In this document: piece by piece, positions 53,166 through 61,808 of the stretch
Numbering within the stretch: the stretch's first letter is position 1
Layout of the letters: each line of letters opens with the position of its first letter
NCBI RefSeq assembly: GCF_003385955.1
Contig: NZ_QRDW01000010.1
Span: forward strand, 62,001-126,000
Source of the DNA: Aestuariispira insulae
GTDB taxonomy: Bacteria > Pseudomonadota > Alphaproteobacteria > UBA8366 > Aestuariispiraceae
Length of the DNA stretch: 64,000 nt
Direction: 5' to 3'
Translations under genes and position numbers: made by a program
The notes under the pieces: model-generated
What the model saw: the letters and a program-made list of their open reading frames with translations, nothing else
What the model was told of the DNA's origin: nothing
Databases searched by the model: none

Positions 53166-53311
53166 GGATCGGTCGATCTAAAATCAGGTGTTGTGAAGCG
53201 GGATTGTTTGATTCTTAATACAGTAACAGTTAGGGGATAGGTCAAGACCAGATTAACCGCCTTTTATCCATCGCGGCTGATTAAAATTCGAAACCAGGGA
53301 GCGGAAGATCC

Positions 53312-54298
53312 ATGTCCACCAAGAAACCATTGGTGATCGTCACGCGAAAACTGCCGGAAATCATCGAAACCCGGATGATGGAACTTTATGATTGCCGGTT
53401 GAATCTGGATGACCATGCCTGGAGCCAGGATGAATTGCTGGCCGCAGTCAAAGAAGCGGATGTTCTGGTACCGACCGTGACCGACCGGATTGACCGCCAG
53501 ATCATCGAAGCGGCGGGGCCCCAGCTGAAACTGATCGCATCTTTCGGCACCGGGGTTGACCATATCGATTTCCAGGCCTGCAAGGCAAAAGGTATCATGG
53601 TCACCAACACGCCGGACGTCCTGACCGAAGACACCGCCGACATGACCATGGCGCTGATCCTGGCCGTGCCGCGCCGCCTGGCAGAGGGCGAACGCCTGGT
53701 CCGGACCGGCAAATGGCAGGGCTGGAGCCCGACCGGCATGCTGGGTCATCGGATCTGGGGCAAGCGTTTGGGCATTATTGGCATGGGCCGCATCGGCACC
53801 GCGGTCGCCCGGCGCGCAAAGGGTTTCGGCCTCTCGATCCATTATCATAACCGCAACCGCGTGCATGAGGGCCTGGAAGAAGAGCTGGAGGCTACCTATT
53901 GGTCCAGCCTGGATCAGATGATCGCCCATATGGACATCCTCTCCATCAACTGTCCGCACACGCCGGCCACCTATCATCTATTGAATTCCAGACGCCTGGG
54001 CCTAATGAAGCCGCACGCCTATATCGTCAATACCAGCCGCGGCGAGGTGATTGACGAAACAGCCCTGTTGAAAGCTCTGCAGAACCGGGATATCGCCGGG
54101 GCAGGCTTGGATGTGTTTGAGAGCGAACCCAAGATCAATCCAAAGCTGTTGAAGCTGGAAAATGCCGTCCTGCTGCCGCATATGGGGTCGGCCACCATCG
54201 AGGGCCGCGTCGCCATGGGTGAAAAGGTCATTATCAACATCCGCACCGTCATGGACGGCCACAACCCGCCCGACCGTGTGATTGATATGATGTTCTAA
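53312..54298 (+). CDS. D-2-hydroxyacid dehydrogenase (glyoxylate reductase type)
   Basis: 328 residues. Rossmann loop GIIGMGRIGTA near 150; catalytic Arg in NTSRGEVIDE (near 237), Glu in FESEPKINPKL and His in LPHMGSATIEGR. Reduces glyoxylate or hydroxypyruvate with NAD(P)H in the cytosol. It belongs to the GyaR/GhrB-like branch, a different branch from the GhrA-like enzyme at 21449. Good AGGGAGCGG site upstream. Confidence 0.9.
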   Translation: MSTKKPLVIVTRKLPEIIETRMMELYDCRLNLDDHAWSQDELLAAVKEADVLVPTVTDRIDRQIIEAAGPQLKLIASFGTGVDHIDFQACKAKGIMVTNTPDVLTEDTADMTMALILAVPRRLAEGERLVRTGKWQGWSPTGMLGHRIWGKRLGIIGMGRIGTAVARRAKGFGLSIHYHNRNRVHEGLEEELEATYWSSLDQMIAHMDILSINCPHTPATYHLLNSRRLGLMKPHAYIVNTSRGEVIDETALLKALQNRDIAGAGLDVFESEPKINPKLLKLENAVLLPHMGSATIEGRVAMGEKVIINIRTVMDGHNPPDRVIDMMF

Positions 54299-54308
54299 CC
54301 CTCAGATT

Positions 54309-54854
54309 ATGGAACTGCCTCCGAAATCCAGCTTCGCGATTTTCTTGTCTTTTTGGCTTGCGGCCGGAAACAGCACTATATCCGAAGCACAGGACAAAAT
54401 GCGGGTTGGCGGGATCACTATCATGGGGCACCGCCTGATTGAAGATAGGACCCCGGTGGAAGTTGCAAGCTCAGCTTCGCCGGCATTTGCCGCTATGTTT
54501 GACACCCTGTCTTTTCCCGATCCTTGTGGTTGGCAGGTGAAAAACTGCCGCTTCACCAAAGCAAATGCAGAAAATCTGATCCGAAAACATAAGCTCAACC
54601 TATTGATGATGGCCGCTCCCGACAGGCAAAAGCCCGCCTCCAGCAATCGGGACGAAATCAATCAATCCTTCGGTTTGCCAGCAAGACACACTTATTTTGT
54701 TGTTGAAGCCTACGATTCGGACTGCCAACCAACGATCAAAGCTAAACGCATCAGCACGCGCGCCGGGCAAGACCGGATAGCTGCTGCAATCCGCGAAGTT
54801 TTTGCATCTGCCGAGCAAGCAAGAACCGCGTTCCCCGACTGCCAGCAACCGTGA
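54309..54854 (+). CDS. Hypothetical protein
   Basis: 181 residues, not recognised. The N terminus has a hydrophobic stretch (about 9-20) that could be a signal peptide. Four cysteines: two in DPCGWQVKNC and two nearer the end (SDCQ, PDCQ), suggesting exported, disulfide-bonded protein. Ribosome binding site is weak, and no strong feature apart from an open frame in the gap supports the gene. It is ten bases past the dehydrogenase and converges with the LysR gene. Confidence 0.5.
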   Translation: MELPPKSSFAIFLSFWLAAGNSTISEAQDKMRVGGITIMGHRLIEDRTPVEVASSASPAFAAMFDTLSFPDPCGWQVKNCRFTKANAENLIRKHKLNLLMMAAPDRQKPASSNRDEINQSFGLPARHTYFVVEAYDSDCQPTIKAKRISTRAGQDRIAAAIREVFASAEQARTAFPDCQQP

Positions 54855-54862
54855 CTGAACGG

Positions 54863-55777
54863 CTATACGGCGACATCCCTTAGTTCCTCGCGGAAATTCT
54901 CAAACGCGCCGCGATGGACCTCAAATAATCCCACCAGCCAGTCCCAGAGCACCCGCACCCGCGGCAGGGCCAGGAGATCCCTGTGCGCCACCAGCCACGC
55001 TTCAAAGCTCAGCTCTTCGACCTTCTCCGAAACCCGCACCACATTTGGATTATCCTCGAGCGAGAAAATGGAACAGACCGCCAATCCAGCGCCGCCTTCC
55101 AACGCTGCAAACAGGCCGTTGAATGTGCGGCAGGTGACGGATGGCCGGTTGGGGCCGATCTTGCCCATCACCCATGCATGATCCGCCCCGCAATCCCCCC
55201 GGACCTCGGCCGTGATCCAATCACATTTGCTGTAGCGGTCCTCGGTGAAGGCCTCGGGGTGCTCCGCGACATAGGACCGGGCCCCATAGACCGCATGGGT
55301 GTAATGGGCCAGTTTCTTCACCGTGATATCCCCGTGCCCCGGCAAAGTATCGACCATGGCGATATCCACTTCCTTGCGCGACAGATCCGCCAACTCATAA
55401 CTGGTTTCCAGCTCAATCTGGATCTTGGGATAACGGGCCCGAAATTCATGCAGGTGACTGGCAAAAAAGCGGCTGGTCAGCTCACCCAGCCGGATCCGGA
55501 CCGGACCGCTCAAATCATCTTCCGCCCCCCCTGGATGCTTCAGAAAGGAAAGTGCCTCTGCCTGCATTCGCAAGGCATGCGGTAGCAAAATCTCACCCGC
55601 CGCTGTCAGGGAAAAACCCTGTTGCGATCGCTCAAACAACCGCCGGCCGACCACCTGTTCCAGCGCATCCATGCGCCGCCCCACCGTGGGCTGGCTGACG
55701 TTCAAGGCTTTGGCTGCCGCAGAAAGGGTGCCATTTTCGGCAACGCTCAGGAAAAAGCGAATGTCGTTCCAATCCAT
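54863..55777 (-). CDS. LysR family transcriptional regulator
   Basis: 304 residues. Winged helix at 1-60 (AENGTLSAAAKALNVSQPTVGRRMDALEQ) and effector domain from about 90. Divergent from a small gene at 55878. A symmetric site ATTCA-4-TGAAT lies 4 bases before its own start codon (autoregulation site, inference). Confidence 0.9.
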   Translation of the reverse strand: MDWNDIRFFLSVAENGTLSAAAKALNVSQPTVGRRMDALEQVVGRRLFERSQQGFSLTAAGEILLPHALRMQAEALSFLKHPGGAEDDLSGPVRIRLGELTSRFFASHLHEFRARYPKIQIELETSYELADLSRKEVDIAMVDTLPGHGDITVKKLAHYTHAVYGARSYVAEHPEAFTEDRYSKCDWITAEVRGDCGADHAWVMGKIGPNRPSVTCRTFNGLFAALEGGAGLAVCSIFSLEDNPNVVRVSEKVEELSFEAWLVAHRDLLALPRVRVLWDWLVGLFEVHRGAFENFREELRDVAV

Positions 55778-55781
55778 TTCT

Positions 55782-55795
55782 ATTCACCAATGAAT
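55782..55795. promoter_or_regulatory. Inverted repeat in LysR/small-gene divergent region
   Basis: ATTCA (55782-55786), CCAA, TGAAT (55791-55795). The TGAAT-plus-AATATG block is repeated near 55829-55845 (ATATGAATAATATG). The two lie between the LysR gene and the 57-residue gene. Confidence 0.45.
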
Positions 55796-55877
55796 AACAA
55801 TATGCCAAATCATCTGTTTTTCTTTATTACAATATGAATAATATGGGAAGCCTAACCGATACAAGGAAGGCACGATT

Positions 55878-56051
55878 ATGTTTATTCCCATGATGGTTCT
55901 GCTGAAGAATCTATTGCGCCGCAAAGCGCTCAAACACACCAACAAACTTCCGCCGGAGCTGGATTATCTGAGGCGGGACCTGCAACGACCGGATGAGCCC
56001 TTTGGTCACTTAGATGCCAGGGATCCGGATTTCAGACACTTTCCTTATTAA
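55878..56051 (+). CDS. Small 57-residue protein, divergent from LysR
   Basis: Below usual annotation cut-offs. ATG at 55878 is preceded by AAGGAAGG at optimal distance. Protein begins MFIPMMVLLKNLLRRKALKH, then a Pro/Asp-rich polar tail (PPELDYLRRDLQRPDE, DPDFRHFPY). No cysteines; hydrophobic start could be a short membrane contact. Divergent from the LysR gene with operator-like repeats between, so probably its regulated partner. Not recognised. Confidence 0.65.
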   Translation: MFIPMMVLLKNLLRRKALKHTNKLPPELDYLRRDLQRPDEPFGHLDARDPDFRHFPY

Positions 56052-56057
56052 GGAGGA

Positions 56058-58340
56058 TTACTTGCTGGTCATCACCCACACGCCGTCCCAGTCATCGCCC
56101 GGGGGCTCGGCCAGCATATGATCCACCCGGTCGAGATAAATGTTGGAAAGCGCGTCCTCCGCATTGGCCTTTAGGGCCTTATGGAACGAGGTTTTGGCCT
56201 GGTCCCATTCCTGTTTGCGGTAATGGATGACCCCTTCATTGAAATGACCCACCACATCCATCAGGTTGGGAAATTCCTCATCCTTATAGTAATCCAGCAC
56301 TTCGAAAATGCTGACCGGTTTGGTTTTGCCCTTGACCACCACCAGATCCACCTCGCGCATGCGGTATGTGCCATGCAGCCGGGCCTTGGTATTTTCACTG
56401 ATCAATATCCGCGCCTTATATTGCTTGCAGGCGCTTTCCAGCCGGGCGGCAAGGTTCACACCATCCCCGATCATGGTGTAATCCATGCGTTTGGGCGAAC
56501 CAATATTACCGCTGACCACCTTGTCCGTATTCAGGCCGATCCCCATGTCAATTTCCAACTCGCCCGCCTGCCTGCGACCGATATTCCATTCGCGAAGCTC
56601 GCTGATCATGGCGATGGCCGCCCTCATGGCCCGGTCTTCATCATCCTCATGAGGCAATGGAATGCCGAAGCCGGCCATGATCGCATCGCCGATGAATTTA
56701 TCCAGCATGCCGCCTTCCCGGGTGATACAGTCCACCATAATGGTGAAATATTCATTGAGAAGACTGACGGTCCCTTGTGCGCCAAGGGTTTCGGTAATCG
56801 TGGTGAAGGAGCGCACATCGGAAAACAGCACCGTGCTTTCGGTCTGGCGCCCGCCCAGCATCTCCTCGCCCGATTCCAGCAGCTGATCCGCCAGGCCTGG
56901 ATCCATATAGCGCGACATGGTCGATTTCATACGTTTTTCCGAGGAAATATCCTCAATCATCAGCATGGAACCCAACGCCTCGTCATTTTCCTGGCTCATT
57001 AGCGGCAGCACCGAGAGATTGACCGAGATGGTCTCGCCCCCCAGATGCAGTTCCGCATCCACCGCGATTTCCGTCTCGCTGCTTTCCCGCACCCGGGCAA
57101 TACGGTCCAGCACCCAATCATTCTCGCCGGCCAGGAAATCGGCAACATCACGGCCGACAATTCCTTCCTCGTCGGTATGTAGAATGCTCAATCCCGCCGC
57201 ATTGCAGGTCACCACATGGCCTTTTTCATCCAGGGTGACCACGCCGTTGGACATGCTTTCCAGCATATTCTGGTTATAATTCTGCATGCGCTGCACATCA
57301 TCAAACAGCTTGGCATTTTCCAGGGCGATGGACACCTGGGCGGTGAAGGCTTTCAGTCGGCTTTCATCCTCTTCCGTGAAGGTACCGTTTTTCTTGTTCA
57401 GCACCTGGGTCACCCCGATACAGTCCCCTTCTTTATTCACCACCGGCACACAAAGGATCGATCGGGTGAAATAGCCGGTCTGCTTGTCGAAGGCCGGATT
57501 GAATTGAAGATCCGCATAGGCATAGGGGATATTGACGGTTTTACGGGTGGTGAAGACCTTGCCCGCGATCCCCAAATGATTGGGCAGGCGGATCTCGCCA
57601 ATAGAATCGCCCATCGCCACCTTGGAAAAAAGCTCAGCGGTCTTGGCATCATTCAGGAACAAAGTGCCGCGATCCGCATCCAGCATTCTTGTCGCCTCCA
57701 CCATGACTTTTTGCAGCACGTTGGACAGATCAATCTCGGAAGTGATGTCACTGACCACATTGAGGAATTCCATTTCCTTTGCCCGGGTCAGCTCCATATG
57801 CTCCACCTGCTGCGCGCTTTGCAGGGTCACCGCGCATTGACTGGTCAGCATCTCCAGCAATTCCAGGTCATGCTGGTCAAAATCGCCCTTTTCCTTATTC
57901 AGGGTCTGGATCACGCCAATGACTTTGCCACCGGGTGTGCGCACCGGAGCACACAGGATCTGCTTGGTTGTGAAACCGGTTTCGTTATCCACGGTCTTAT
58001 TGAACCGGGGATCACTGTAGGCGTCGTTGACCACTTCACCGACACCGGTTTGGAACACCGCGCCGGCAATCCCGCTGGAATTTAGAATGCGAATCTCGCG
58101 CATTTTCTCACCCAGTGTGATCCGGGAATAAAGTTCATGGGTTTTCGGGTCATTGAGAAACAGGCTACCCCGGACGGAACCGGTTTGCTCCACAGCGTTT
58201 TCCGTGATCGCCGTCAGCATGGCATCCAGGGTTTCTTCCGCGGCAACCTGCCGGGAGACATTCAACAGCATTTCCAGATATTGCAGGCGTGCCGAGCCCG
58301 CATCACCCTGTGCGCTCAATGCGGCCTGCTTCCGCGCCAC
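56058..58340 (-). CDS. Class III adenylyl cyclase with two GAF domains and PAS
   Basis: 760 residues from a GTG at 58340 with AGGGGAGG upstream. Order: GAF-A (about 25-175), GAF-B (195-345), PAS (355-470), class III cyclase (490-680), TPR-like C-terminal helices (690-745). In the cyclase the metal Asp residues are D508 (FSDVRSF) and D552 (IGDAIM), adenine-specifying K548 and the Asp/Thr in DYTMIGD, N629 and R633. GAF-B contains the complete NKFDE motif (N315, K316, F321, D325, E326) associated with cyclic-nucleotide-binding GAFs; GAF-A lacks the final E. Same layout as Anabaena CyaB1 (family knowledge). Its start overlaps the coiled-coil gene by 25 bases. Confidence 0.93.
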   Translation of the reverse strand: MARKQAALSAQGDAGSARLQYLEMLLNVSRQVAAEETLDAMLTAITENAVEQTGSVRGSLFLNDPKTHELYSRITLGEKMREIRILNSSGIAGAVFQTGVGEVVNDAYSDPRFNKTVDNETGFTTKQILCAPVRTPGGKVIGVIQTLNKEKGDFDQHDLELLEMLTSQCAVTLQSAQQVEHMELTRAKEMEFLNVVSDITSEIDLSNVLQKVMVEATRMLDADRGTLFLNDAKTAELFSKVAMGDSIGEIRLPNHLGIAGKVFTTRKTVNIPYAYADLQFNPAFDKQTGYFTRSILCVPVVNKEGDCIGVTQVLNKKNGTFTEEDESRLKAFTAQVSIALENAKLFDDVQRMQNYNQNMLESMSNGVVTLDEKGHVVTCNAAGLSILHTDEEGIVGRDVADFLAGENDWVLDRIARVRESSETEIAVDAELHLGGETISVNLSVLPLMSQENDEALGSMLMIEDISSEKRMKSTMSRYMDPGLADQLLESGEEMLGGRQTESTVLFSDVRSFTTITETLGAQGTVSLLNEYFTIMVDCITREGGMLDKFIGDAIMAGFGIPLPHEDDEDRAMRAAIAMISELREWNIGRRQAGELEIDMGIGLNTDKVVSGNIGSPKRMDYTMIGDGVNLAARLESACKQYKARILISENTKARLHGTYRMREVDLVVVKGKTKPVSIFEVLDYYKDEEFPNLMDVVGHFNEGVIHYRKQEWDQAKTSFHKALKANAEDALSNIYLDRVDHMLAEPPGDDWDGVWVMTSK

Positions 58341-58861
58341 GTTTTGCCTCCCCTTCCGGCTTTATCAATTTTTCCCGGCGGCTTGCCGGGCATTTTCCCC
58401 GGCACCCCCGACCGTTCCAGCTCGTTGCGCATGGCAACAATGGTTTCCTTCATCTGGGCAATCTGGCCCTCATATTCTGAACGCAGGCCCTGCTGTGCAT
58501 CCGCATGGGCAAATTTCATTGCCTCCATTTCATCCCGCAGGGCCTGGATGGTCTCATGCAGCTGGCCGATCTCCTCATTGCCACCAGCCAGAGCGGCCTG
58601 GACTTCCGACCGTTTGGACAAGGACAGATGCTCCATCTCGTCCCGCAGGGCCTGGATCGTCGCCTTCAACTGTTCCAACTCGTCCCGGGATTGCGCCCGT
58701 GCCTTTTGGATGGCAGCGGATTTTTCATGATTGGCACGTTCCAGCTCATCCCGCATTGCCTGAATGCTTTCACGCAAGTGCAGGATTTCCGCGTTCATAT
58801 CCGCTTCCGAACGCTCTGCCTGACCTTTCCCGCCGGAAGGCTTCGGCATGTTCTCCACCAT
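58316..58861 (-). CDS. Coiled-coil protein with 36-residue repeats
   Basis: 181 residues from the ATG at 58861, preceded by GAGAGGGG; ATG at 58888 or GTG at 58915 are alternatives. The middle is built of three and a half exact 36-residue units, each with [LM]-x-x-[ST]-I-Q-A-[LM]-R-[DN]-E-[LM]-E, giving one long helix. N and C termini are Gly/Pro-rich and basic. No known family. The gene overlaps the start of the cyclase gene by 25 bases, so the proteins are made together; a scaffolding or regulatory role for the cyclase is the obvious idea (inference). Confidence 0.75.
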   Translation of the reverse strand: MVENMPKPSGGKGQAERSEADMNAEILHLRESIQAMRDELERANHEKSAAIQKARAQSRDELEQLKATIQALRDEMEHLSLSKRSEVQAALAGGNEEIGQLHETIQALRDEMEAMKFAHADAQQGLRSEYEGQIAQMKETIVAMRNELERSGVPGKMPGKPPGKIDKAGRGGKTWRGSRPH

Positions 58862-59086
58862 TTGGGCCCCTCTCGCTTTGCCTTTCATATCCCCGCGCTC
58901 TGACGCCGGGAGCACTCGGTTCCGTGAACAGCAAATCCAACGTCACCCGGCCTCTAGAACGGATGCTAGCATGGAAACCGTTAAAACTTCCTAAGTAGTT
59001 TTCGAACAACATGAATAAGACAGCAGAATAATTTTATTGACCCTCCAGCTGCCAGAGGCCATCAGAATAATCATCGGGGGAAAAAC

Positions 59087-60466
59087 ATGTCGCTGCCATC
59101 TTATAAATTGCAAACATCGAGACAAAGGGTCGCCCGCCATGTGGCAGAGCTCATGCGCCTTGCCATGCCGGTGATTGTCAGTCGCGCGGGGCTGTTGCTG
59201 CTGGCGGCTGCGGACATGGTGATGCTGGGTCGGTTGGGCGCGCAGGATGTGGCGGTTTATACACTGGGGACATCCCCCTTTGTCGTGCTGCTGGTGATCG
59301 GGATCGGTTTGATGTTCGGCACCATGGTCTCCACCTCCCATGCCCATGGCGAAGGCAAGCTGGCCGAAGTGGGGCCGGTTTGGAAACGTTCCCTCCCCTA
59401 TGCCCTGCTGATCGGTCTGGTCATGCTGGGCCTTTCCCAATTTGGCGACGCCTATTTCGAAGCAACCAGACCCGCGGAGGACTTACGTGCAGGCAGCGCC
59501 CGGATCATGGCCTTGCAGGGGATCGGGCTGCTGCCCAGCATCCTCTTTGTGACCACCTCCTTCTTTCTGGAGGGACTGGGCCGGCCCTACCCCGTGCTGG
59601 TGACGATCGGCCTCGCCAATCTGGTGAATATCGCGCTCAATGCCGTTCTGATCTATGGCTTGTTCGGTACGGACGCTCTGGGGGCCGAAGGTGCGGCGCT
59701 TGCAACCGTCACAGCCCGCAGCTTCATGGCACTCACCCTGATCGGCTATGTATGGTTCCTGCCCGACCGGGAAGCGCTTGGCATAAGATTGAAACTGCCG
59801 CGCAGCTGGTGGCGGGATTCCAGAACCCAGCGCCATTACGGATATGCAGCCGGTTTATCCTATGGATTTGAAACCGCCTCTTTTGCTGTGATGTCGGTTT
59901 ATGCGGGTTGGCTGGGCGCGGATGCCGCCGCCGTCTACGGGATCTGCATCAATTTGATGGGCATGCTCTTCATGACCGCGCTTGGCTTTGCCACCGCGAC
60001 CGCGGTCCGGGTCGGTATCGCCCATGGTCGGCGGGATCACCGGGATCGCGCCTTGGCCGGCTGGACCGGCCTTGCCGCAACGACGGTTCTGATGTCCCTT
60101 TACGCCTTTTCCTTCTGGTTCTGGCCGGAGATGGTGATCGGCGTTTATCTGGATGACGCCAGCCTGATCGCCCTTTCGGTGCCAATCCTCAGCATTTTGG
60201 GGCTGATCATGTATGCCGATGGCGGCCAGATCGTTATGGCGCAATCCCTGCGCGCCGCCACCGACACCTGGATCCCGACCATGCTCAATTTCACCAGCTA
60301 TATGGCGATCATGATCCCCTGCGGCTATCTGTTCACCCAGATCCTGCCCCATGGGGTTTTCGGCTTGTTCGAGGCCATCGCCGTTGGCTCGGTGGTGTCC
60401 GTCTCTATCCTGACCGGGCGCTGGATCTGGCTATGCCGCCAAGACCACACTCATTTCGGTTCGTAA
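59087..60466 (+). CDS. MATE family efflux transporter
   Basis: 459 residues with about twelve membrane helices in two related halves. MATE features: RLAMPVIVSRAGLLLLAAADMVMLGRLG at the start, LRAGSARIMALQGIGLLPS, GLGRPYPVLV, GYAAGLSYGFETASFAVMSVYAGWLG. Exports cationic drugs or similar compounds in exchange for Na+ or H+. Substrate unknown. Converges with a small gene, overlapping its end by 16 bases. Confidence 0.9.
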   Translation: MSLPSYKLQTSRQRVARHVAELMRLAMPVIVSRAGLLLLAAADMVMLGRLGAQDVAVYTLGTSPFVVLLVIGIGLMFGTMVSTSHAHGEGKLAEVGPVWKRSLPYALLIGLVMLGLSQFGDAYFEATRPAEDLRAGSARIMALQGIGLLPSILFVTTSFFLEGLGRPYPVLVTIGLANLVNIALNAVLIYGLFGTDALGAEGAALATVTARSFMALTLIGYVWFLPDREALGIRLKLPRSWWRDSRTQRHYGYAAGLSYGFETASFAVMSVYAGWLGADAAAVYGICINLMGMLFMTALGFATATAVRVGIAHGRRDHRDRALAGWTGLAATTVLMSLYAFSFWFWPEMVIGVYLDDASLIALSVPILSILGLIMYADGGQIVMAQSLRAATDTWIPTMLNFTSYMAIMIPCGYLFTQILPHGVFGLFEAIAVGSVVSVSILTGRWIWLCRQDHTHFGS

Positions 60467-60771
60467 GGAGGGATGGGGACACCATCGCGGACAGCATTAG
60501 CCAGCCATTGGTGATATCGACGTTGACCTTTTGCCAACATGACACAGTCACAACGCCGATAAAGCCGCTTAAATTCTGAGCCATGCCAGCCGCTATCCAG
60601 AAGAGTTTGCAAGAAATCAGCAAATTCCCGGCGTTCGCGCGCGGGCAGGCCGGTAACAAAATTTTCGACCAACTCCTCTACCCTTTTGTACATATAGGGT
60701 GCGTCCTGATGGAAATAGCCTTCAAGAAACCCTTGAAAGATCTCAGGTATTTTGACTCTATCCGGTCGCAC
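60451..60771 (-). CDS. CdiI-like immunity protein (tentative)
   Basis: 106 residues. The segment FLEGYFHQDA near residue 14, with the helix VEELVENFV and a leucine-rich REFADFLQTLLDSG helix, resembles small immunity proteins of contact-dependent inhibition systems (CdiI group with a GYFHQD motif). One CxC-like CDC in RRCDCVML. No CdiA toxin or transporter is close. By-eye resemblance only; it could also be another small helical family. Confidence 0.45.
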   Translation of the reverse strand: MRPDRVKIPEIFQGFLEGYFHQDAPYMYKRVEELVENFVTGLPARERREFADFLQTLLDSGWHGSEFKRLYRRCDCVMLAKGQRRYHQWLANAVRDGVPIPPYEPK

Positions 60772-60860
60772 AATTCACCCACATTCCCTCATTGATGGAA
60801 AAAGATGCTACTGGAAATTCACCATTAGGCAAATGATGCATGAGTTTGAAAGCAAAATTC

Positions 60861-60890
60861 CGTCACCCCGGACTTGGTCCGGGGTCCAGG
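60861..60890. repeat. REP-like palindromic element
   Basis: Starts CGTCACCCCGGACTTGGTCC and is followed by an inverted partner at 60923. It forms a hairpin (CCCCGGAC/GTCCGGGG). Confidence 0.7.
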
Positions 60891-60922
60891 GGCAATAAAC
60901 GCAAACGATAGAATCTTATGTA

Positions 60923-60951
60923 CTGGATGCCGGATCAAGTCCGGCATGACG
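60923..60951. repeat. REP-like palindromic element, inverted copy
   Basis: CTGGATGCCGGATCAAGTCC and following bases, inverted to the copy at 60861. The pair spans about 90 bases between the CdiI-like gene and moeB and may act as a terminator. Confidence 0.7.
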
Positions 60952-60966
60952 ACAGAGTAAGGTGGC

Positions 60967-61767
60967 TCACCTTACAGACATGATCGTCGGATGATCGCCG
61001 CACAGCGCGCAGCCCGGATCGCGTTTGGTCTTGATCTTGCGCTGGTTCATGTCCCAGGCGTCGAACAAAACCAATTGCCCCATCAGGCCGGTACCGATGC
61101 CCAAAATTTCCTTCAAGACCTCGGTCGCCTGCATGCAGCCGACCACACCTGCAACTGACCCCAGGATACCGACCGTGTCACAGCGCGGCACCAGATCCGC
61201 ATCCGGCGCCGACGGAAACAGACAGCGGTAACAAGGTCCGCCTTCGTGGGGTTTATAGGTGGATATCTGCCCCTCGAACCGGACCAGGGCTGCACTGACC
61301 AGGGTCTTTTTGGCAAAGAAGCAGGCATCATTGGTGACATAGCGGGCGGTGAAATTATCCGATCCGTCCACCACAATGTCATATTGGCTGACGATCTCGA
61401 CCGCGTTTGCGGCATTGAGGCGCATGCGATGCTCGATCACCTCGACATCAGGATTAAGCGCCTCGATCTTTTCCGCCGCCGACGACACTTTGGCTTCACC
61501 GATTTCTTCAGTGGTGTGGATGATCTGACGCTGCAGGTTGGTCACATCCACCACATCATGGTCGATGATCCCAATCGTGCCGACCCCGGCCGCCGCCAGA
61601 TAGAGCAGAATGGGTGAACCCAGGCCGCCGGCACCAACCACCAGAACCTTCGATTGCAGCAGCTTCAGCTGCCCTTCTTCACCCACCTCATCCAGGATGA
61701 CATGGCGGGCATAGCGTTCCAGTTCGGCATCGGTCAGGTCTTCGCGCATGGCGGCGGGCTCACCCAC
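60967..61767 (-). CDS. moeB: Molybdopterin-synthase adenylyltransferase-type ThiF protein
   Basis: 266 residues. ThiF/MoeB/HesA E1-like enzyme: adenylates the C-terminal glycine of a MoaD/ThiS-like sulfur carrier. Nucleotide loop VVGAGGLGSP near 43-52, Arg in ARHVILDEVG, the crossover Cys in VPRCDTVGILGS and the zinc pairs C-Y-R-C and C-A-L-C. Length and zinc sites fit MoeB; a ThiF or other sulfur carrier role is possible. Downstream of cysK by 41 bases, so sulfur metabolism is a common theme. Confidence 0.88.
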   Translation of the reverse strand: MGEPAAMREDLTDAELERYARHVILDEVGEEGQLKLLQSKVLVVGAGGLGSPILLYLAAAGVGTIGIIDHDVVDVTNLQRQIIHTTEEIGEAKVSSAAEKIEALNPDVEVIEHRMRLNAANAVEIVSQYDIVVDGSDNFTARYVTNDACFFAKKTLVSAALVRFEGQISTYKPHEGGPCYRCLFPSAPDADLVPRCDTVGILGSVAGVVGCMQATEVLKEILGIGTGLMGQLVLFDAWDMNQRKIKTKRDPGCALCGDHPTIMSVR

Positions 61768-61808
61768 AGTTACAGGTTACAAAATCGAATGTTTGAGACA
61801 GGCCGGGC

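Noticed and set aside
54302-54661. 119-codon minus-strand frame opposite the hypothetical protein
   Set aside because: No domain, no start signal; the plus frame covers more of the gap and follows the dehydrogenase closely.
58400-58800. Direct DNA repeats that could suggest a CRISPR or minisatellite
   Set aside because: They are in frame, 108 bases long and encode a regular helix repeat; no constant repeat with variable spacer pattern.
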